This document shows, piece after piece, positions 48,711-59,560 of a stretch of DNA of 64,000 nt. This DNA is from Halisarca cf. caerulea (Eukaryota > Porifera > Demospongiae > Chondrillida > Halisarcidae). A model generated the notes under the pieces. It searched no databases. It saw only the letters and a list, made by a program, of their open reading frames with translations, and had not been told where the DNA came from. The stretch spans positions 1,803,811-1,867,810 of the forward strand of contig CAUJGJ010000371.1 of NCBI GenBank assembly GCA_963170055.1, written 5' to 3'. Numbering within the stretch: the first letter of the stretch is position 1; every line of letters starts with the position of its first letter. A program made the translations under genes and the position numbers.

Positions 48711-48764
<54 letters not shown>

Positions 48765-51700
48765 GCATCCATTGTTTTCACAATGTCATCCTGATTTTGC
48801 ATTTCTAATGGGTTCTTACTAAACCATCCTGATGAAAGAAGTTCCTCAAATGCTTTCAATCGAGATTGCAAATGTGCTTCCCCGGCTGTTTTCTGCTTTT
48901 CTAGCTCCTTAGGATGATACTTCATCTTGAACCTATTAAAGCAGGCAGGTAAATCCGCATGCAGGCATAGATGCATGCAAGTGTTACATACATATACGTA
49001 GATATAGGTACGTGTACATACACAGTACACATGAAACATGATCTCATAAGCTACAGCATACGTACGTACAATTACATATTAATGAGCAGTGACTAAATAT
49101 GTACATATTAATACGCATACGCATGTATATCTCTACATATGTACGTACATACGAATGTATTATATGAAAAGCGTGAAGGGGGTGGGGAAGGCTGGACACT
49201 ATCCCCCCCCCCCCCCCCCCACACACACACACCTTTGGAACTGAGTCACAATATACTATACACATGGATACACAGGTATGCCCTTTTCTTCACACAAGCC
49301 TGCCTGCCTCTCCCTTCCAACAACTCTTGTTTATCCAACCATCCAAAAATGTAAAGTTAACCTGAATATGTAATTCAGTGCCTGGAATATATGATACACA
49401 TGTAGTCCCACAAATAGATCTCTCTGTCAATGAAGCATTTGCATGAACAGCAATTGACTGTGTATGATGGTGGGCAGGGCTTTCATCTACTACAGAAAGA
49501 TCCATCCCATTGCAGACAACTCAAAAACCTGGACGATAGGCAGACAACTGGGGACGATAGGGTGAGAACCTAAGGCCATCCCATTTCTGGGCCAATTTTC
49601 ATAGGCCGAATATTATTTAAAACACAATAACATGAGCCCCCCAACTCAAAACAATAAACACACCACTCCAAAGCCAAAACAATAACAACATAGCATACTT
49701 GTAGAGGAACAGGCTTATGTTCATCCCAGCATGTTACATGGACAGCAATACTAAGAATTAGTAGGAATTATTTCTGGCATGAACCACAGACAGTAGGTAA
49801 TGCTAGGTGGAACAAAAGGAAACTATGAAGATCTGAGATTTGATGATATTGGAAATTCAGGGCTAAAAAAGGATGAAATATCATACAGTTTTGGCTACTA
49901 TTATGGGATATAAGGCTTGTTTATATATGGAAATTTTCTCTTAACAAATCTTCACAGGTGTCTGGACATCACATCTGGTCAAAGATGACCAGAGGCTAGG
50001 GCAGTGCTGCATTCAGAAATTCCCACAATCCTTGAAAGTGTGTGTGGTGTGTGTGTGGGGGGGGGGGGCAATGGGGAAATAGACATTGGTGAACTTAGAA
50101 GGGCCAATGTCAACCTAAGGATTCCAGATGTGGAATGAACAAGGTGGGGAGGTGTGGTGTGGACAGGGAGGGGAGGGCAAAAGAGCTTTACTCAGATATC
50201 TGTATAGCAATAATTTTTTGAGCTTAACTTTTGTGTTTTTCAAGGGAAAATGGTGCAATGTTTGTTCAGTAGCAGCTGAAGGACAGACCAGCAAAATCTA
50301 TTTCTGTGAATATTGCAAAAGTGGCCAACCACGAAAACTGAGCTCGAAAATGTAGTGCTATATGGTATGTACATATGTACAGTATGTACTTAGTTTGAGA
50401 CATGTACGTATGTACATTTAGACCAAAAACTAAGAAATTTTTTGCGAAGAATAAAGGTACATAGATTCTCCTTCACTATCATTTCTGCAGTTTGAATAAT
50501 ATCTAGTTTTTGCTCTGAAAGTGTGTATCCATCAGCAATAGAGCCAGTGCCGAGTGAATTAGCAGGTAATTACAATTTCCATCCTGCTGAAATTTCTTTA
50601 AAAAATGGTAGTACTGTACACTTGTGCTTATCAGTGTGGATATATGTACGTATACGCAACTTAGAAAGTGGACACACGATAGTTTGATGCAAGTGCAATT
50701 GACCAAAGTATGTATGTAGTACGTACAAAAACATTTATTTTCCTCTATTCTTCATGATTCTCCTCATTCACAAGCAAACAACACAACATTGAGCACAAAC
50801 ATTTTGATCAGAATTTACAAAGCATTGGTACAGTTTTCGCCCGGTTTGGTAATATGTACGTACGTAGGTACATATGTATGTACAAGTAATTGTCATGCGC
50901 AGAAAGCTGGTTTTATAGTGTTTTCTTCTCACTTGTACACTTGTTTGCAACACAACCACTGGAAGATTCATAAGGGGCAATGGAACCTCCCTAATCTGAC
51001 ACTCTTCGTTACCAAACAATCCAACAAAATACAAAGATTGCTTGAATATCAAGCAACTATTAGTATGGTCTACTATGCTGGCTGTACCTCAGAACATGAT
51101 GGGATTGAGGAGTACGTAGGATTTCTGAGATGTTGGATACCTACCTACGTACGTATAATAAGCTAAATACAGTCAAAATCCTCTATAATGAACCCTGGAT
51201 ACAATGAACTCCCTGATATACGTATGTACATACATATGTATGCATATTATAACAAACATAGGCCCACTAACACTTGTACAAACCTTGATAATACACCAGA
51301 CATTTTGGGGTCTTGGAATAAAGTACACACATCCACATATGAATGTACGCATGTACGACCCACATATCCACCCAGAATACACACATATATAGTGGAACCC
51401 CTCTATTCCGGCCACCTTAGGACCAGAGAGGATTGTCCCCATTGTCGAGGTGTCAGCATTTCAGGGGCTAAATATGTACTATGGCAAGGCAATAACAAAT
51501 CATTTGGTTCCAGTGGCCTGTGTCCACATACGTAAGAGGGGTGTCTGCAATTCATGTATATACAGTTCGTACAACTGTGTATACAGATGCACACATATAC
51601 TACGTATATAGTAACAAATACATGTAAAACACATCTACACATACATACTGTATGTACATACACATCACATAAATATAATATATGTACATACGTACATGCA

Positions 51701-54271
51701 CATACCCATTCATCAGTGTACAGCTGTAACTATACGTAGTTCCTATTGAGGAGTACTGTACTCAACAACACAAGCTCAGTTTTGAGACTGTGTGTCTGCG
51801 GAGGCCAGCTCAGTATTGGCTGACAACCAAGTACAAGCAGATAAAACATACTACGTACGTATGTACGCATACGTATTCTATAACCATTGTGGATCCAACA
51901 GCAACAGATTAGCTGGGTAGCAAAAAAGTTAAGCTGAATTTCACGAACGGTAATTTTTAAACCCATGAACATTACACAAAGAAGGAAGAGAACAAATGGA
52001 GGCCTTTCATATCACAACACCAATGCATGTATGTATGCGTATAATATGCATGGAAAAAGATCTTGCAAAATCCACTAGAAATGTATCTTTATATGTACCT
52101 ATGTACGTACAGAAACACAAATTTGATGTCTCTAAACATGCATGCCACACTTACGTACATACGTACGTAAGTATGTACATACGTACATATGCCTGTTCCT
52201 CAAGTCTAAAAATACACACAGAATGCCCAAGGGTGTAGACTCAGAACGCAAGTCAATTGCACTAGACAAACAATGGAATTTAAACTGCGCAGCATACCAT
52301 TCTTCGTCTTTGTGTTTATCAAAGAACTCTTCGACCTGTTTCTTGCGGAATTCGTTCTTGTATTCGGCATACCTTTCCACAGCCTCTACTTCATCAATCG
52401 TGTCATTCTGCTGGTTTAAAAACTGCTTAAAAGACATTAGCATATTGGGAGGTGGGAGTCTCATGTCCTCCCGTGGCCCTCTACCTCCTGACCTATAAAA
52501 ATGTGAAGAAAATATGGCCTCAAAATTAGATATAGGCACACATGTATACCATAGAGTGGGGATTTTTCAAGGGGCAAAATTCGTGATTTTTGTGGTTTGG
52601 AAGAGAGCCACAAAATACACATTTACTTGCAAAAGTTAGTATTACTGCAAGTTTTAATTTCCTTCTGGTATGAAGGATGGATTTTACCATGAATGGTCAA
52701 AATTTTTAGCATCCAAGAAAACTTTACCCCATGAAAAAATATCTCTTTATGGGATGTACATACATACAGACATACGTACATACACATGCATGATGAAAAG
52801 ATCAGCTAGAGGGGATCAACGCTTTCCTTCCTAACTACAGCTCTGTACATATGCATGCAGATACGAATACATATGTATGTAAGTGCAAAGGCCCCATAAC
52901 CAATGTGCCTCTGTATACGAGCATGGTCAACTGAACAGAACTTGGGAACGCGTACAGTACAGCATACTGTACACGTACAAACTTTCGCGGATTTCGCGGA
53001 TGGGAAGCCATGCGCGGAAATTTGGGTAAAGTGCTTGTGCAATGACCAAAATGGCTATCAACAGATAAAAGTCGGCGAGGAGCACGTCAGCACCTTCGTT
53101 CGTTTGTTTAGTGGCTTTCATCCGGAAAAGAGAGAGTTTCTATCAAATGAAGACTAAAAGAAGGCAGGATTAAAGGGGGATCCGCGAAAATTGTGAAAAT
53201 TGGCCATCTGCGGAAGTTTCATCCCGCGAAAGTTTGTACGCGTACTGTACGTGATAGCAGGAACGTCCACGGTGGCTAATTTCACTACTCATCAAAAAAT
53301 AAACATTAGCACACGATGAAACTACCGTGAATGTTGAAAAACGTGCAGTATAATTCTTGGAAAATTTGCAAACAGTCAGGCACATGCTAAAGTTTCGATT
53401 GCAAATTCCTGTCAAATTAACACACACAGATCCACTGTTTACCAGAATCCATGCACACATACATACTGCATTTAATGGGGTATGAGTCCCAGTTTCCATG
53501 CCTAAATTTTACTGGCAGAATATGGGGTGCGACTTACGTATCCACCAGATAGTTCATTATGGCTGATGAAATGATAATGCTGTTCAAAACCATGTTCCTA
53601 CTTTTACAGAGGTGTGACTTACACTCTGTGAAATATGGTACATACGTACATGTGTAGGCAGCAGATATTACCTGGGGAAAGCAGGCGGCATCCTGGGCCT
53701 CATATCTCTACCACCGGGCATCCAGGGACCTGGCATCATCATTGGCGACCCTCCTGGACCGCCTGGCGGGAAGTCGTTCAGACTTTCCCTGCAAATAAGA
53801 GCACAAAAACTGTGAAGAACGGAAAAGTGATGGGAAAATAAGGAGAATAGAACAATAACATGTAGGATAGTTTCACGGAGTGATACGACTGTAAAGATTT
53901 TGAGAAGAAAATTGTGGATAGTGACCAAAAATTTGCCTCCATAATAATAGGTAGGGCAATTCCACACTATACAGTAATTCGGATCGCAAGCGATTCAATA
54001 CGGTACAATAAATCCACAGCAATCTACAGTATGATACAAACCAATGCTCTCTCTTCATCCTTTTGGAACTGTGACCATAGCCAGGAGAAGAGTCTCTTCC
54101 GCCTCGAGGGAAATTAGGGGATGGCGGGCGTCTTTTTTCTCTTCTACTTCCTTCGTAATAGTCATCGTGATATCTTCCAGACTTTCTCATCATAGAACGA
54201 TCCGCATCACTCCGCTCTCTCGCAAATTTACTACGCCTTTCTCCTCTTCCTTCCTCATCGCTATCCGCCAT
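33993..54271 (-). CDS. SRRT: SRRT / ARS2 (SERRATE) RNA effector protein, 17 exons, about 795 aa
   Basis: Exons in transcript order: 54271-54042, 53788-53672, 52492-52298, 48932-48763, 48613-48500, 48233-48124, 46512-46430, 46206-46013, 45172-45111, 44547-44478, 43834-43616, 41394-41245, 40587-40434, 39467-about 39337, 35652-35503, 35163-34998, 34066-33993. Phases agree at all junctions except exon 7, which seems to hold one extra base. The protein starts [20 protein letters not shown], has the [20 protein letters not shown] and [10 protein letters not shown] block of the ARS2 N-terminal domain, an acidic middle, an RRM-like segment ([12 protein letters not shown]...[11 protein letters not shown]), [30 protein letters not shown], and the zinc-finger block [20 protein letters not shown]. 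In animals ARS2 binds the nuclear cap-binding complex and directs capped RNAs to processing, export or decay. The modelled C-terminus is Gly/Arg-rich ([10 protein letters not shown]). An upstream in-frame ATG (54286) is possible. Identity is secure; the exon 14 end is approximate. Confidence 0.93.
34177..34799. repeat. Tandem array of about 107-bp units in SRRT intron 16
   Basis: The unit AGGGTTGGTTTATGTA..GTACATGAGATATACA.AGGGACAGAATGAGGAG..CTTACTATCCAGGAGTACACTAAACCAGGTACTTACTATC is repeated about five to six times. The left edge reads ACAGTGAACATTGTTTAGTA.GTACCTCAAAGGGAAG, the same as the MITE at 62943, so the array looks like an amplification inside that element. Confidence 0.8.
35399..35500. 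repeat. CAGA tetranucleotide array plus CA tract
   Basis: (GACA)n followed by (CA)n. The CA tract abuts the 5' splice site of SRRT exon 15 at 35502. Confidence 0.95.
35745..35898. repeat. ACAGTACCATGTGCATAATGTACATA tandem repeat
   Basis: About four units of roughly 40-46 bp in SRRT intron 14, with variable (CATA)n spacers. Confidence 0.8.
36061..38796. repeat. 35-bp minisatellite, about 78 copies, in SRRT intron 14
   Basis: The unit is GGTGTGCTACAGCAGCATGG plus ATGTACCCAGCCCAA, head to tail for 2.7 kb with point variants (GTAGCATGG, GCAACATGG, GCGTGG, CACCCCAAGG) and a few 4-bp insertions (GTACGTACCC). As 35 is not a multiple of three and the unit has no stop in any plus frame, all three plus frames stay open for hundreds of codons with a 35-residue period. 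Those frames (up to 565 codons) are artefacts of the repeat. Variant order repeats every 210 bp (six units) around 37095-37725. Confidence 0.97.
40038..40206. repeat. GT microsatellite in SRRT intron 13
   Basis: Two (GT)n runs around a GCATGCGTGCGTGC centre. The downstream text ACAATAACAAAGCTTTCCAAAGAATG is also present after the GT array at 43874-43958. Confidence 0.95.
40659..40988. mobile_element. Diverged element of the TTTCGCG-TIR group
   Basis: Left TTACCGTATAGCGGGGAACTTTGTCAAGG, right CGCCAAAATTTCCCGATATACAGTA: imperfect inverse ends with the CCGTATAGCGGG start seen at 29495. It lies in SRRT intron 12, adjoining exon 13. Confidence 0.55.
42716..42748. repeat. AT microsatellite
   Basis: (TA)n in SRRT intron 11. 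Confidence 0.9.
42894..43506. mobile_element. 613-bp element with AAAAAGGTAACAC ends
   Basis: AAAAAGGTAACAC at 42894 faces GTGTTACCTTTTT at 43494-43506, a 13-bp perfect inverted repeat. An 81-codon plus-strand frame inside (43136-43381, [20 protein letters not shown]...) is lysine- and glutamate-rich and matches nothing I know. The boundaries could be coincidental, as no target duplication is clear. Confidence 0.5.
43874..43960. repeat. GT microsatellite in SRRT intron 10
   Basis: Nearly pure (GT)n. The 100 bp after it, including ACAAAGCTTTCCAAAGAATG and GTTCAGTAGCAGAACTGACAA, duplicates 40210-40310. Confidence 0.95.
44097..44312. repeat. GT/GCGT/G-run microsatellite
   Basis: (GT)n, (CGTG)n and an 11-13 base G run, in SRRT intron 10. 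Confidence 0.95.
44930..45090. repeat. CA microsatellite in SRRT intron 9
   Basis: (CA)n with CAAA and CGCA variants, about 20-25 bp into the intron from exon 9. Confidence 0.95.
45551..45877 (-). other. Unassigned 108-codon open frame in SRRT intron 8
   Basis: The frame reads [21 protein letters not shown], reminiscent of a C2H2/C2HC finger, in an otherwise non-repetitive protein. It lies between SRRT exons 8 and 9 on the same strand, has no clear splice sites in phase, and is not part of known ARS2 proteins. It may be a decayed transposon or retrogene fragment. It could equally be chance. Confidence 0.25.
46321..46429. repeat. CA tract abutting the SRRT exon 7 donor
   Basis: On the gene strand this is (GT)n, and the intron's own GT is the first repeat unit (46429-46428). 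Confidence 0.95.
46850..47638. mobile_element. Tigger/pogo-like DNA transposon, internally deleted, in SRRT intron 6
   Basis: The ends CAGTTGACTCTCATTAATAC and its inverse GAGTCAACTG are flanked by TA (46848-46849 and 47639-47640). A plus-strand frame (47173-47463) reads [14 protein letters not shown]..., then [18 protein letters not shown]. The latter matches the CENP-B-type DNA-binding domain pattern 'LLxWxxQARSxNxPxS' of Tigger transposases. The DDE catalytic domain is absent, so the element is non-autonomous. It supplies a family identity for the many TA-flanked CAGT-ended MITEs in this window. Confidence 0.8.
48018..48060. repeat. CA microsatellite in SRRT intron 6
   Basis: Pure (CA)n. 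Confidence 0.95.
48684..48762. repeat. CA tract abutting the SRRT exon 4 donor
   Basis: On the gene strand the intron starts GTGTGTGTGTGT directly after the exon 4 end (GCAG|GTGTGT). Confidence 0.95.
48963..52290. other. SRRT intron 3, repeat-poor to moderate
   Basis: It contains a poly-C run (49203-49220), a G run (50058-50068), a partial MITE-like piece (51173-51420, ACAGTCAAAATCCTCTATAATGAACC) and many (GTAC)n/(CATA)n words. A 75-codon plus frame (50128-50355) ends in a C..C...C..C motif (WCNVCS...YFCEYCKSG) that may be a transposase remnant. No SRRT exon was found here. Confidence 0.45.
52948..53252. mobile_element. TTTCGCGG-TIR element in SRRT intron 2
   Basis: Left ...ACGTACAAACTTTCGCGGATTTCGCGG and right CCCGCGAAAGTTTGTACGCGTACTGTACGT are inverse. 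The interior has CGCGGAAA and GATCCGCGAAAATTG words as in 10486-11226. Exact ends are unclear because the left end contains an extra palindromic GTACAGTACAGCATACTGTAC. Confidence 0.7.
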
Positions 54272-54285
54272 TTTCTTGTGTACCA

Positions 54286-56170
54286 CGTGGCGGAGATGCT
54301 GAGACTACAGTACAAATTATTGCCCACGTGAGCACCCCCATGCAATCCGTGTAATTCGAGTGCAATATGCGTATACAGCATGTAAAAGTACATCAAATAT
54401 ATATATGCAGTGCTGCAGTATATAGTCTGTGTCATTTCAATGTTAGCACCATGTAGTTGTCTGCTGCCCTTCAAGAAAGACCGAGGCTGATTCAAAGGGA
54501 AATCTCACTGCTGTGATGAGAAGAGACCCCGGCTACATCATATTATGGCTAGCAAATTGCAGGAACAATTCAAAAGTATCATACATTTGCTTCATTGTTT
54601 GCTTGTCAGTGACAAAGGGATAGCAGGGCACCATAGAAGACCATCCAAGGGGTGAAAGGCATCCTGTCTAGATACAGAGTTATTCAGTATTAATCTTGTC
54701 GATGATTTTGATTTTGATAATGATGATGATGGTAGGATGATGATAATGATGATGATGATGATCGATGATGGTGATGATGTTGGATGCAGATTATGATTAC
54801 TACCCTATACAGCATGCATAATTCTCTTACAATGAATTACTATTTCACTCTTTTCGTAGCTAACTTATAAATACAACCAAAAGTAATACAAACAATTCTG
54901 ATAAATATATATTTCCAGTAAATTGCTCATCACAAATTAGACATTTATATTTATTGCATCTATCAAGTGCAAGCAGACAAATTCATATTAAAATCCCCTG
55001 AACTTCAACGATCAGTTTGGTTCCTGGACTTGAGCATGTACTCTAAAGAGATCAATAGCATTTTATTTGATAGCGTTATAATTACGTTTGCATGCATCTA
55101 ATCACGTTTAACTTAATTATTACGTGTGCTTATTAATGGGAATGAACTAATAAGAGATTGCTTATCAGGGGGAGCACATGTAACATATCTAGGCTAACTA
55201 CAGTAAAACCCCTCTAATCCAACGAGTCGGATTAGGAGGTTGCATGTTCATATGCTTGTGAATGGACATGCAATTGAAGTGGATGCTATATTTGGTAACA
55301 CACACCAGTTTCTACAACTGTTTAGAGATTTTCCAAACTTTAAGTTCTGTATTGTTCTACTCTAGACATGCTGCAGCTGTGTGCAAACATGATGCAATAA
55401 ACGTTCAAACTCATGTAATAATATTTTATACCAATCAGCAAAGAACATGGAAGTACTGCATTTGATTAGAAGCAACCATTTTCCACAGTTTAAATGAAAC
55501 ACATACATGTGCCAGTCTCAGCACGTCCCAGACTGTTATGCCTTAATTAGTTGCTTTATTTATTTGGACACATGCGGGTGCAACAGTTATACTATATATA
55601 TATACATGCACAGTTTACCAGCCACATGCACAAATTTAGCAACAATTTTAATTTGCAAAGAACAATAATTTAATTTTATAAGCACATTACATTCACTAAA
55701 ATACGCATAACACTATAATAATGCCAAATTGGGGATACAATATTTGCGGGAACATGACAGGAGTTAAAAATATTAGTGGGGTGGGTGAAGGTTAGGGTGT
55801 GTTTGGAGGAAAGTGACAGAAACAAATAATGTATGTTACTATTGTTCAGATTTATTGAATATTTTGACATCAATGAAACTTAATACAGGTGCATAACCAA
55901 GTAATTATCTTTCTTTACTACTCAATAGATTGATGATAGCAATATGATTGATTGCGAGACACTTGTATCGAAAGGACATAAACATGAACATGTACACACG
56001 TGTACGTGTACACATACACACATACATGTACAGGCCCACACACAGACATATATTATACATGTACACATAGACATTATGTACAAATACATGTACACACACA
56101 TATATACAGGTTCACACACATGTACATGAATATCCATTGTGCACACCTGCACACAAGCACACATGTATAC
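54286..56170. other. Intergenic region between SRRT and the ZGLP1-like gene
   Basis: It should hold the SRRT promoter (upstream of 54271). A (GAT)n-like tract lies at 54715-54782 and a partial MITE start at 55199 (ACAGTAAAACCCCTCTAATC). No additional gene seen. Confidence 0.5.
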
Positions 56171-56228
56171 ACACACGCACACGCACACACGCACGCGCGC
56201 ACACACACGCACACACACACACACACAC

Positions 56229-56282
<54 letters not shown>
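56165..56282. repeat. CA microsatellite
   Basis: (CA)n with GCGC variants, ending just past the stop codon of the ZGLP1-like gene, so in its 3' UTR. Confidence 0.95.
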
Positions 56283-56291
56283 CACATAGAG

Positions 56292-57047
56292 TCAACACTT
56301 GATCAAAGTGCTTCCACACCTGCAGCAATGGCCGCTGGCACAAGCTTCCTTCCTAGGCACGTATCTACAGACACTACACGACGTTTTGTACTTTCTATAG
56401 CGGATTCCGCAGGCGTTGCAGTAAGGAATACCGTCCTCAGAATCTCGCCAAAGAGGCGTCTTCTTGGTTCCGCAAGAGGAGCAGGTCTTACTTGACGCCC
56501 TAGTAGCTCCCGGAAGAAGGACTTTGGGGCGGACTTGGTGGGGTCGAACGGAACTTGGTTTCCGTAGTATTCCTTCAGGGGTGGAGATAAGTCTGTCTGA
56601 CATCTGAAGAGGAGTAAAGCCGGAGGGAGTCTTACACCCTAGCCTCTTTTTCCGCTGTAATCCGTCGCAAACATTGTCTTCTTCGTCAGAATAGACTCCT
56701 TCGTCCGGGGACAGAGGAGTTGTGATTGGAGAAAATAATCGTCGCTTAATGCTGCTGTTTTCGAGGGTCTTAACGCACCGTAACGGCTTCCTAACCTTCT
56801 TGATGTCCCTGCGAATGATATCGAAGGAGATAGTGCCATCGTCTAGATAGTTCTGCCATTGTATCAAGAAAGAGCAGCTATCAAAAAGCTGGTCATCTTC
56901 GCGGTACGATCCTTCGGGTAACCGCTTCTTAACTTTTGGCGCTTTCACAAGACTAGACTCTCGCGGAGGAAGACCAGAAAGCGATCTCGGAGGAGTAATA
57001 AAGTCCAGTACGTTGCTGGTGGGACCGTCTCCCGCGCTTACTTGCAT
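56292..57047 (-). CDS. ZGLP1-like GATA-type zinc finger protein, single exon, 251 aa
   Basis: The C-terminus has a GATA-type finger, C189-x2-C192-x17-C210-x2-C213, read as [18 protein letters not shown] then [18 protein letters not shown]. It is followed by a second Cys set (C224, C227, C241/C242, C244) around [16 protein letters not shown] single GATA finger with IRYRKY and a trailing CxxC...CxxC is the pattern of vertebrate ZGLP1 (GATA-like protein 1) rather than of classical GATA factors, whose finger continues LYYKLH. The N-terminal 180 residues are basic and Ser/Pro-rich ([30 protein letters not shown]) and not recognised. The start is the first ATG of the frame, and the stop is followed by a CA-rich 3' UTR. 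A nuclear transcription factor is expected. In mammals ZGLP1 acts in germ cells; a role here is not inferable. No intron is apparent. Confidence 0.85.
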   Translation of the reverse strand: MQVSAGDGPTSNVLDFITPPRSLSGLPPRESSLVKAPKVKKRLPEGSYREDDQLFDSCSFLIQWQNYLDDGTISFDIIRRDIKKVRKPLRCVKTLENSSIKRRLFSPITTPLSPDEGVYSDEEDNVCDGLQRKKRLGCKTPSGFTPLQMSDRLISTPEGILRKPSSVRPHQVRPKVLLPGATRASSKTCSSCGTKKTPLWRDSEDGIPYCNACGIRYRKYKTSCSVCRYVPRKEACASGHCCRCGSTLIKC

Positions 57048-57049
57048 GG

Positions 57050-58070
57050 TGGTAAGTAAGCGAAATGACTGCCGGATACAATCTTACAAGAAATGCAGCT
57101 TCGTTCTCCGATAAGACAAACGTGACAACAACTAGAATCCTTCAAACTTCCAAGTTAGCTGGATCGATGTTTATAGCTCAAAAACCGCTCAACGAGTTTA
57201 CCAGCTTGCTTCACCGCCTCTATATACACAATGTCATACTGCAGCTGCTTGCTTGAATTCGCGCGCGTATACGCGTGCATGCGCGTAGGATTACGCGTTA
57301 TTACGAAACAGACGCCATTTTCTATCCCATCCAAAGCATAATCAAGATCGATGTTGCAAATCATACAGTGCACCAATCTATCGCGTTTAAAACACATCAT
57401 TCTAGTGAGGGGTTCTTCAGAACACCAAACCAGAGCTTACAATAAGACTATGATTCCTGTTCATGAGCGTACTTGACTTGTAACTCTTTATAAAGGATAT
57501 TGGGAAGTGGGCCGAGCACATGGATGATATAATAATAATTTAATGTACATAGTGGTGGTGGTGTTTGGGGGGGGGGAGGCTCCAGAGGCTGGTGCCTCCC
57601 CCCCCCCCCCTTAATCTTGGCTCCACTCTTGATTGTTTAGTTTTGTACATAAGGTAAGCAACTATGTATATGACATGATGCCCCTCCATAATAGAATAGC
57701 TTCCTACACCACTGGTACATATAACGTACACATGGATCTAGATGTAATATCACGTGGATGCATGCAGATCATGCATATATGCAGTATTATTATTGGAGAC
57801 TATAGCTGTATGTAGGTACATCATGGACCACGGTATATCGGGGTTCCCATGTAGGAATGATGCAGAAAAACACGCAGAAAGCATGCCGTGGATAATCAAT
57901 CATTGTTTAAACTTTTTGCCAGTCGCTGTATGTGGATACAAAAACCTAAAACTTAGACATGGCCACCCATACATTAGGGCCGACCATATTCCCACTAAGA
58001 ACTCATTACTGGCATAATAAATTAAATTTGATCTTTTCATAGATACTCTCTATACTATGATATACACATA
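57050..58070. other. 5' flank of the ZGLP1-like gene and intergenic DNA
   Basis: Contains a GCGCGCGTATACGCGTGCATGCGCG cluster at 57260-57285, a possible CpG-rich promoter element. G and C runs occur at 57567-57575 and 57598-57610. A 63-codon plus frame (57065-57256) has no known similarity and begins 18 bp from the ZGLP1-like start. Confidence 0.4.
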
Positions 58071-58270
58071 CAGTAGTACCTCTTTTGAGAGACCAGCCAG
58101 CCTTAATTAGGGACAGGTGAAAGATGGTCTCTCAAAAGAGGTGGTCTCTGATGAGAGGGAGTTTAGTATGGGACATAATTATGTGCTTTTTTGTTCCCGG
58201 TAAGGCTGGTCGTACAAAACTTAAGTTGAGAGGTGGTCTTTCACGAGATTGGTCTCTCAAAAGATGTACT
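58071..58270. mobile_element. MITE, TAC.TCTTTTGAGAGACCA family
   Basis: ACAGTAGTACCTCTTTTGAGAGACCA faces TTGGTCTCTCAAAAGATGTACTATA. Inverted arms enclose further 'ggtctctc' words. There is no open frame. Confidence 0.75.
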
Positions 58271-58489
58271 ATATAGTATCATTTATACTATATTATTTGC
58301 CAAAAATTCTTCCTGCATGTAGACTCGGGTTATGAAGTGTACCTCTAAATAAAGTGCACACTTTTTAATAGGCGCGTATGCATTTTTAGTTTTACATGGT
58401 GATGTATAAGCAAACGCTGCCCATATTAGGTACACATTTTGTAATAAGTGCATACTTCCCTGTCACCCAGAGTAATAGGAGCATGCGCT

Positions 58490-58625
58490 TCTTAGGGGGG
58501 GGGGGGGAGCTTCCAACCCAAACTCTCCAGCTCTCACCCCTAAAAATTTCCAACTGTATTGCAAATTACTATAGAGAAGGCCCACTGTAATACTGAAGCT
58601 CCCCCCCCCCCCCAAAAAAAAAAAA
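58490..58625. repeat. Paired G-run and C-run with poly-A
   Basis: GGGGGGGGGGGGAGCTTCCAACCCAAACTCTCCAG and, 95 bp later, GAAGCTCCCCCCCCCCCCCAAAAAAA form an inverted pair, so a small foldback. Homopolymer lengths may be unreliable. Confidence 0.6.
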
Positions 58626-59136
58626 TAAAGAAATTGTCTTAGATATATAGAACCCTGATGGATATGGCCAGCATGCGGGCTTTATATCATTACATGCATG
58701 CATGATCAACATCCATGCATGCCAGTGCATGCGCCTTATATAAACAATATAAAAGGTGCATGATTATACTGAATGATATACGTATACATAGTGCTATGTA
58801 TGTAGCCAAATTATATGCATGCGTACATACGCACGTATATACGTATGCACACATATCTCTGTGTATGCCATAATAGTTGCAGGATTTATGTAATTATATG
58901 ATTATTATTGGCTGAAAATGCATGACTTTAAAGAAGTATTATGTACGCATGCATGCAAATATAATATATGTGCATGATTGCATGGGCCACATGTCGTGCA
59001 GCCTTGTGTAACGTATATTTTATACTAATGTCATAGTAAATCCTCTCTATATAATTATTGCTTATTGTAAATACTTATATATATATATAGTTACTATTAT
59101 TTGTAATACACAGTTGTAGCCATCAACAGGGGAGTC

Positions 59137-59560
59137 ATTTCGTTACAAGTCTGCTAACACTGAAGATGGTGCAAAGGCTGACATCTCATCAGATGGATTC
59201 TTGGGAAACTCATACAAGCGAGCATTTTTAATTTCGACGTGAGAGTGTTTAACCCAAACGCCTGTAGCTATGAGAATTCCAGCATTAAGTATGTTTACCA
59301 GAGGCAAGATTGTGAGAAACGAAGATCATATGAAGAAAGAATTTGTGATGTGGAAATGGTCTCCTCTACACCTCTCGCACTTCGGAGGCCTGAGCAAATC
59401 ATGTGAAACGTACAGTTTACAAACGCCTGCATGGCATCCATCATTGGTGACAAGCGGGGAGAATCCTAGCACCATTATCACCTGGATTCAATGTAGGCAC
59501 AATCGATCATGCTGCGCATGCGAAGCTTCTCCTTGGTGAGATCTGCATGTCATTGATCAA
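59137..59560 (+). pseudogene. Decayed retroelement C-terminal fragment
   Basis: Frame pieces read GESFRYKSANTEDGAKADIS, then after a frame break FDVRVFNPNACSYENSSIKY and EKRRSYEERICDVE, then MLRMRSFSLVRSAC. These follow the order I associate with the C-terminal endonuclease-like tail of widespread invertebrate retroelements (SF..K.AN.EDGA, FFDVRVFNP, EK.R.YE.R...VE, LRCRLSFSLLRSA). At least two stops and a frameshift interrupt it. No RT domain is in reach. The family assignment rests on remembered motif order, not on a search. Confidence 0.65.

Noticed and set aside
57065..57256. 63-codon plus frame divergent from the ZGLP1-like gene
   Set aside because: No recognisable motif; begins 18 bp from the neighbouring start and is of chance length.
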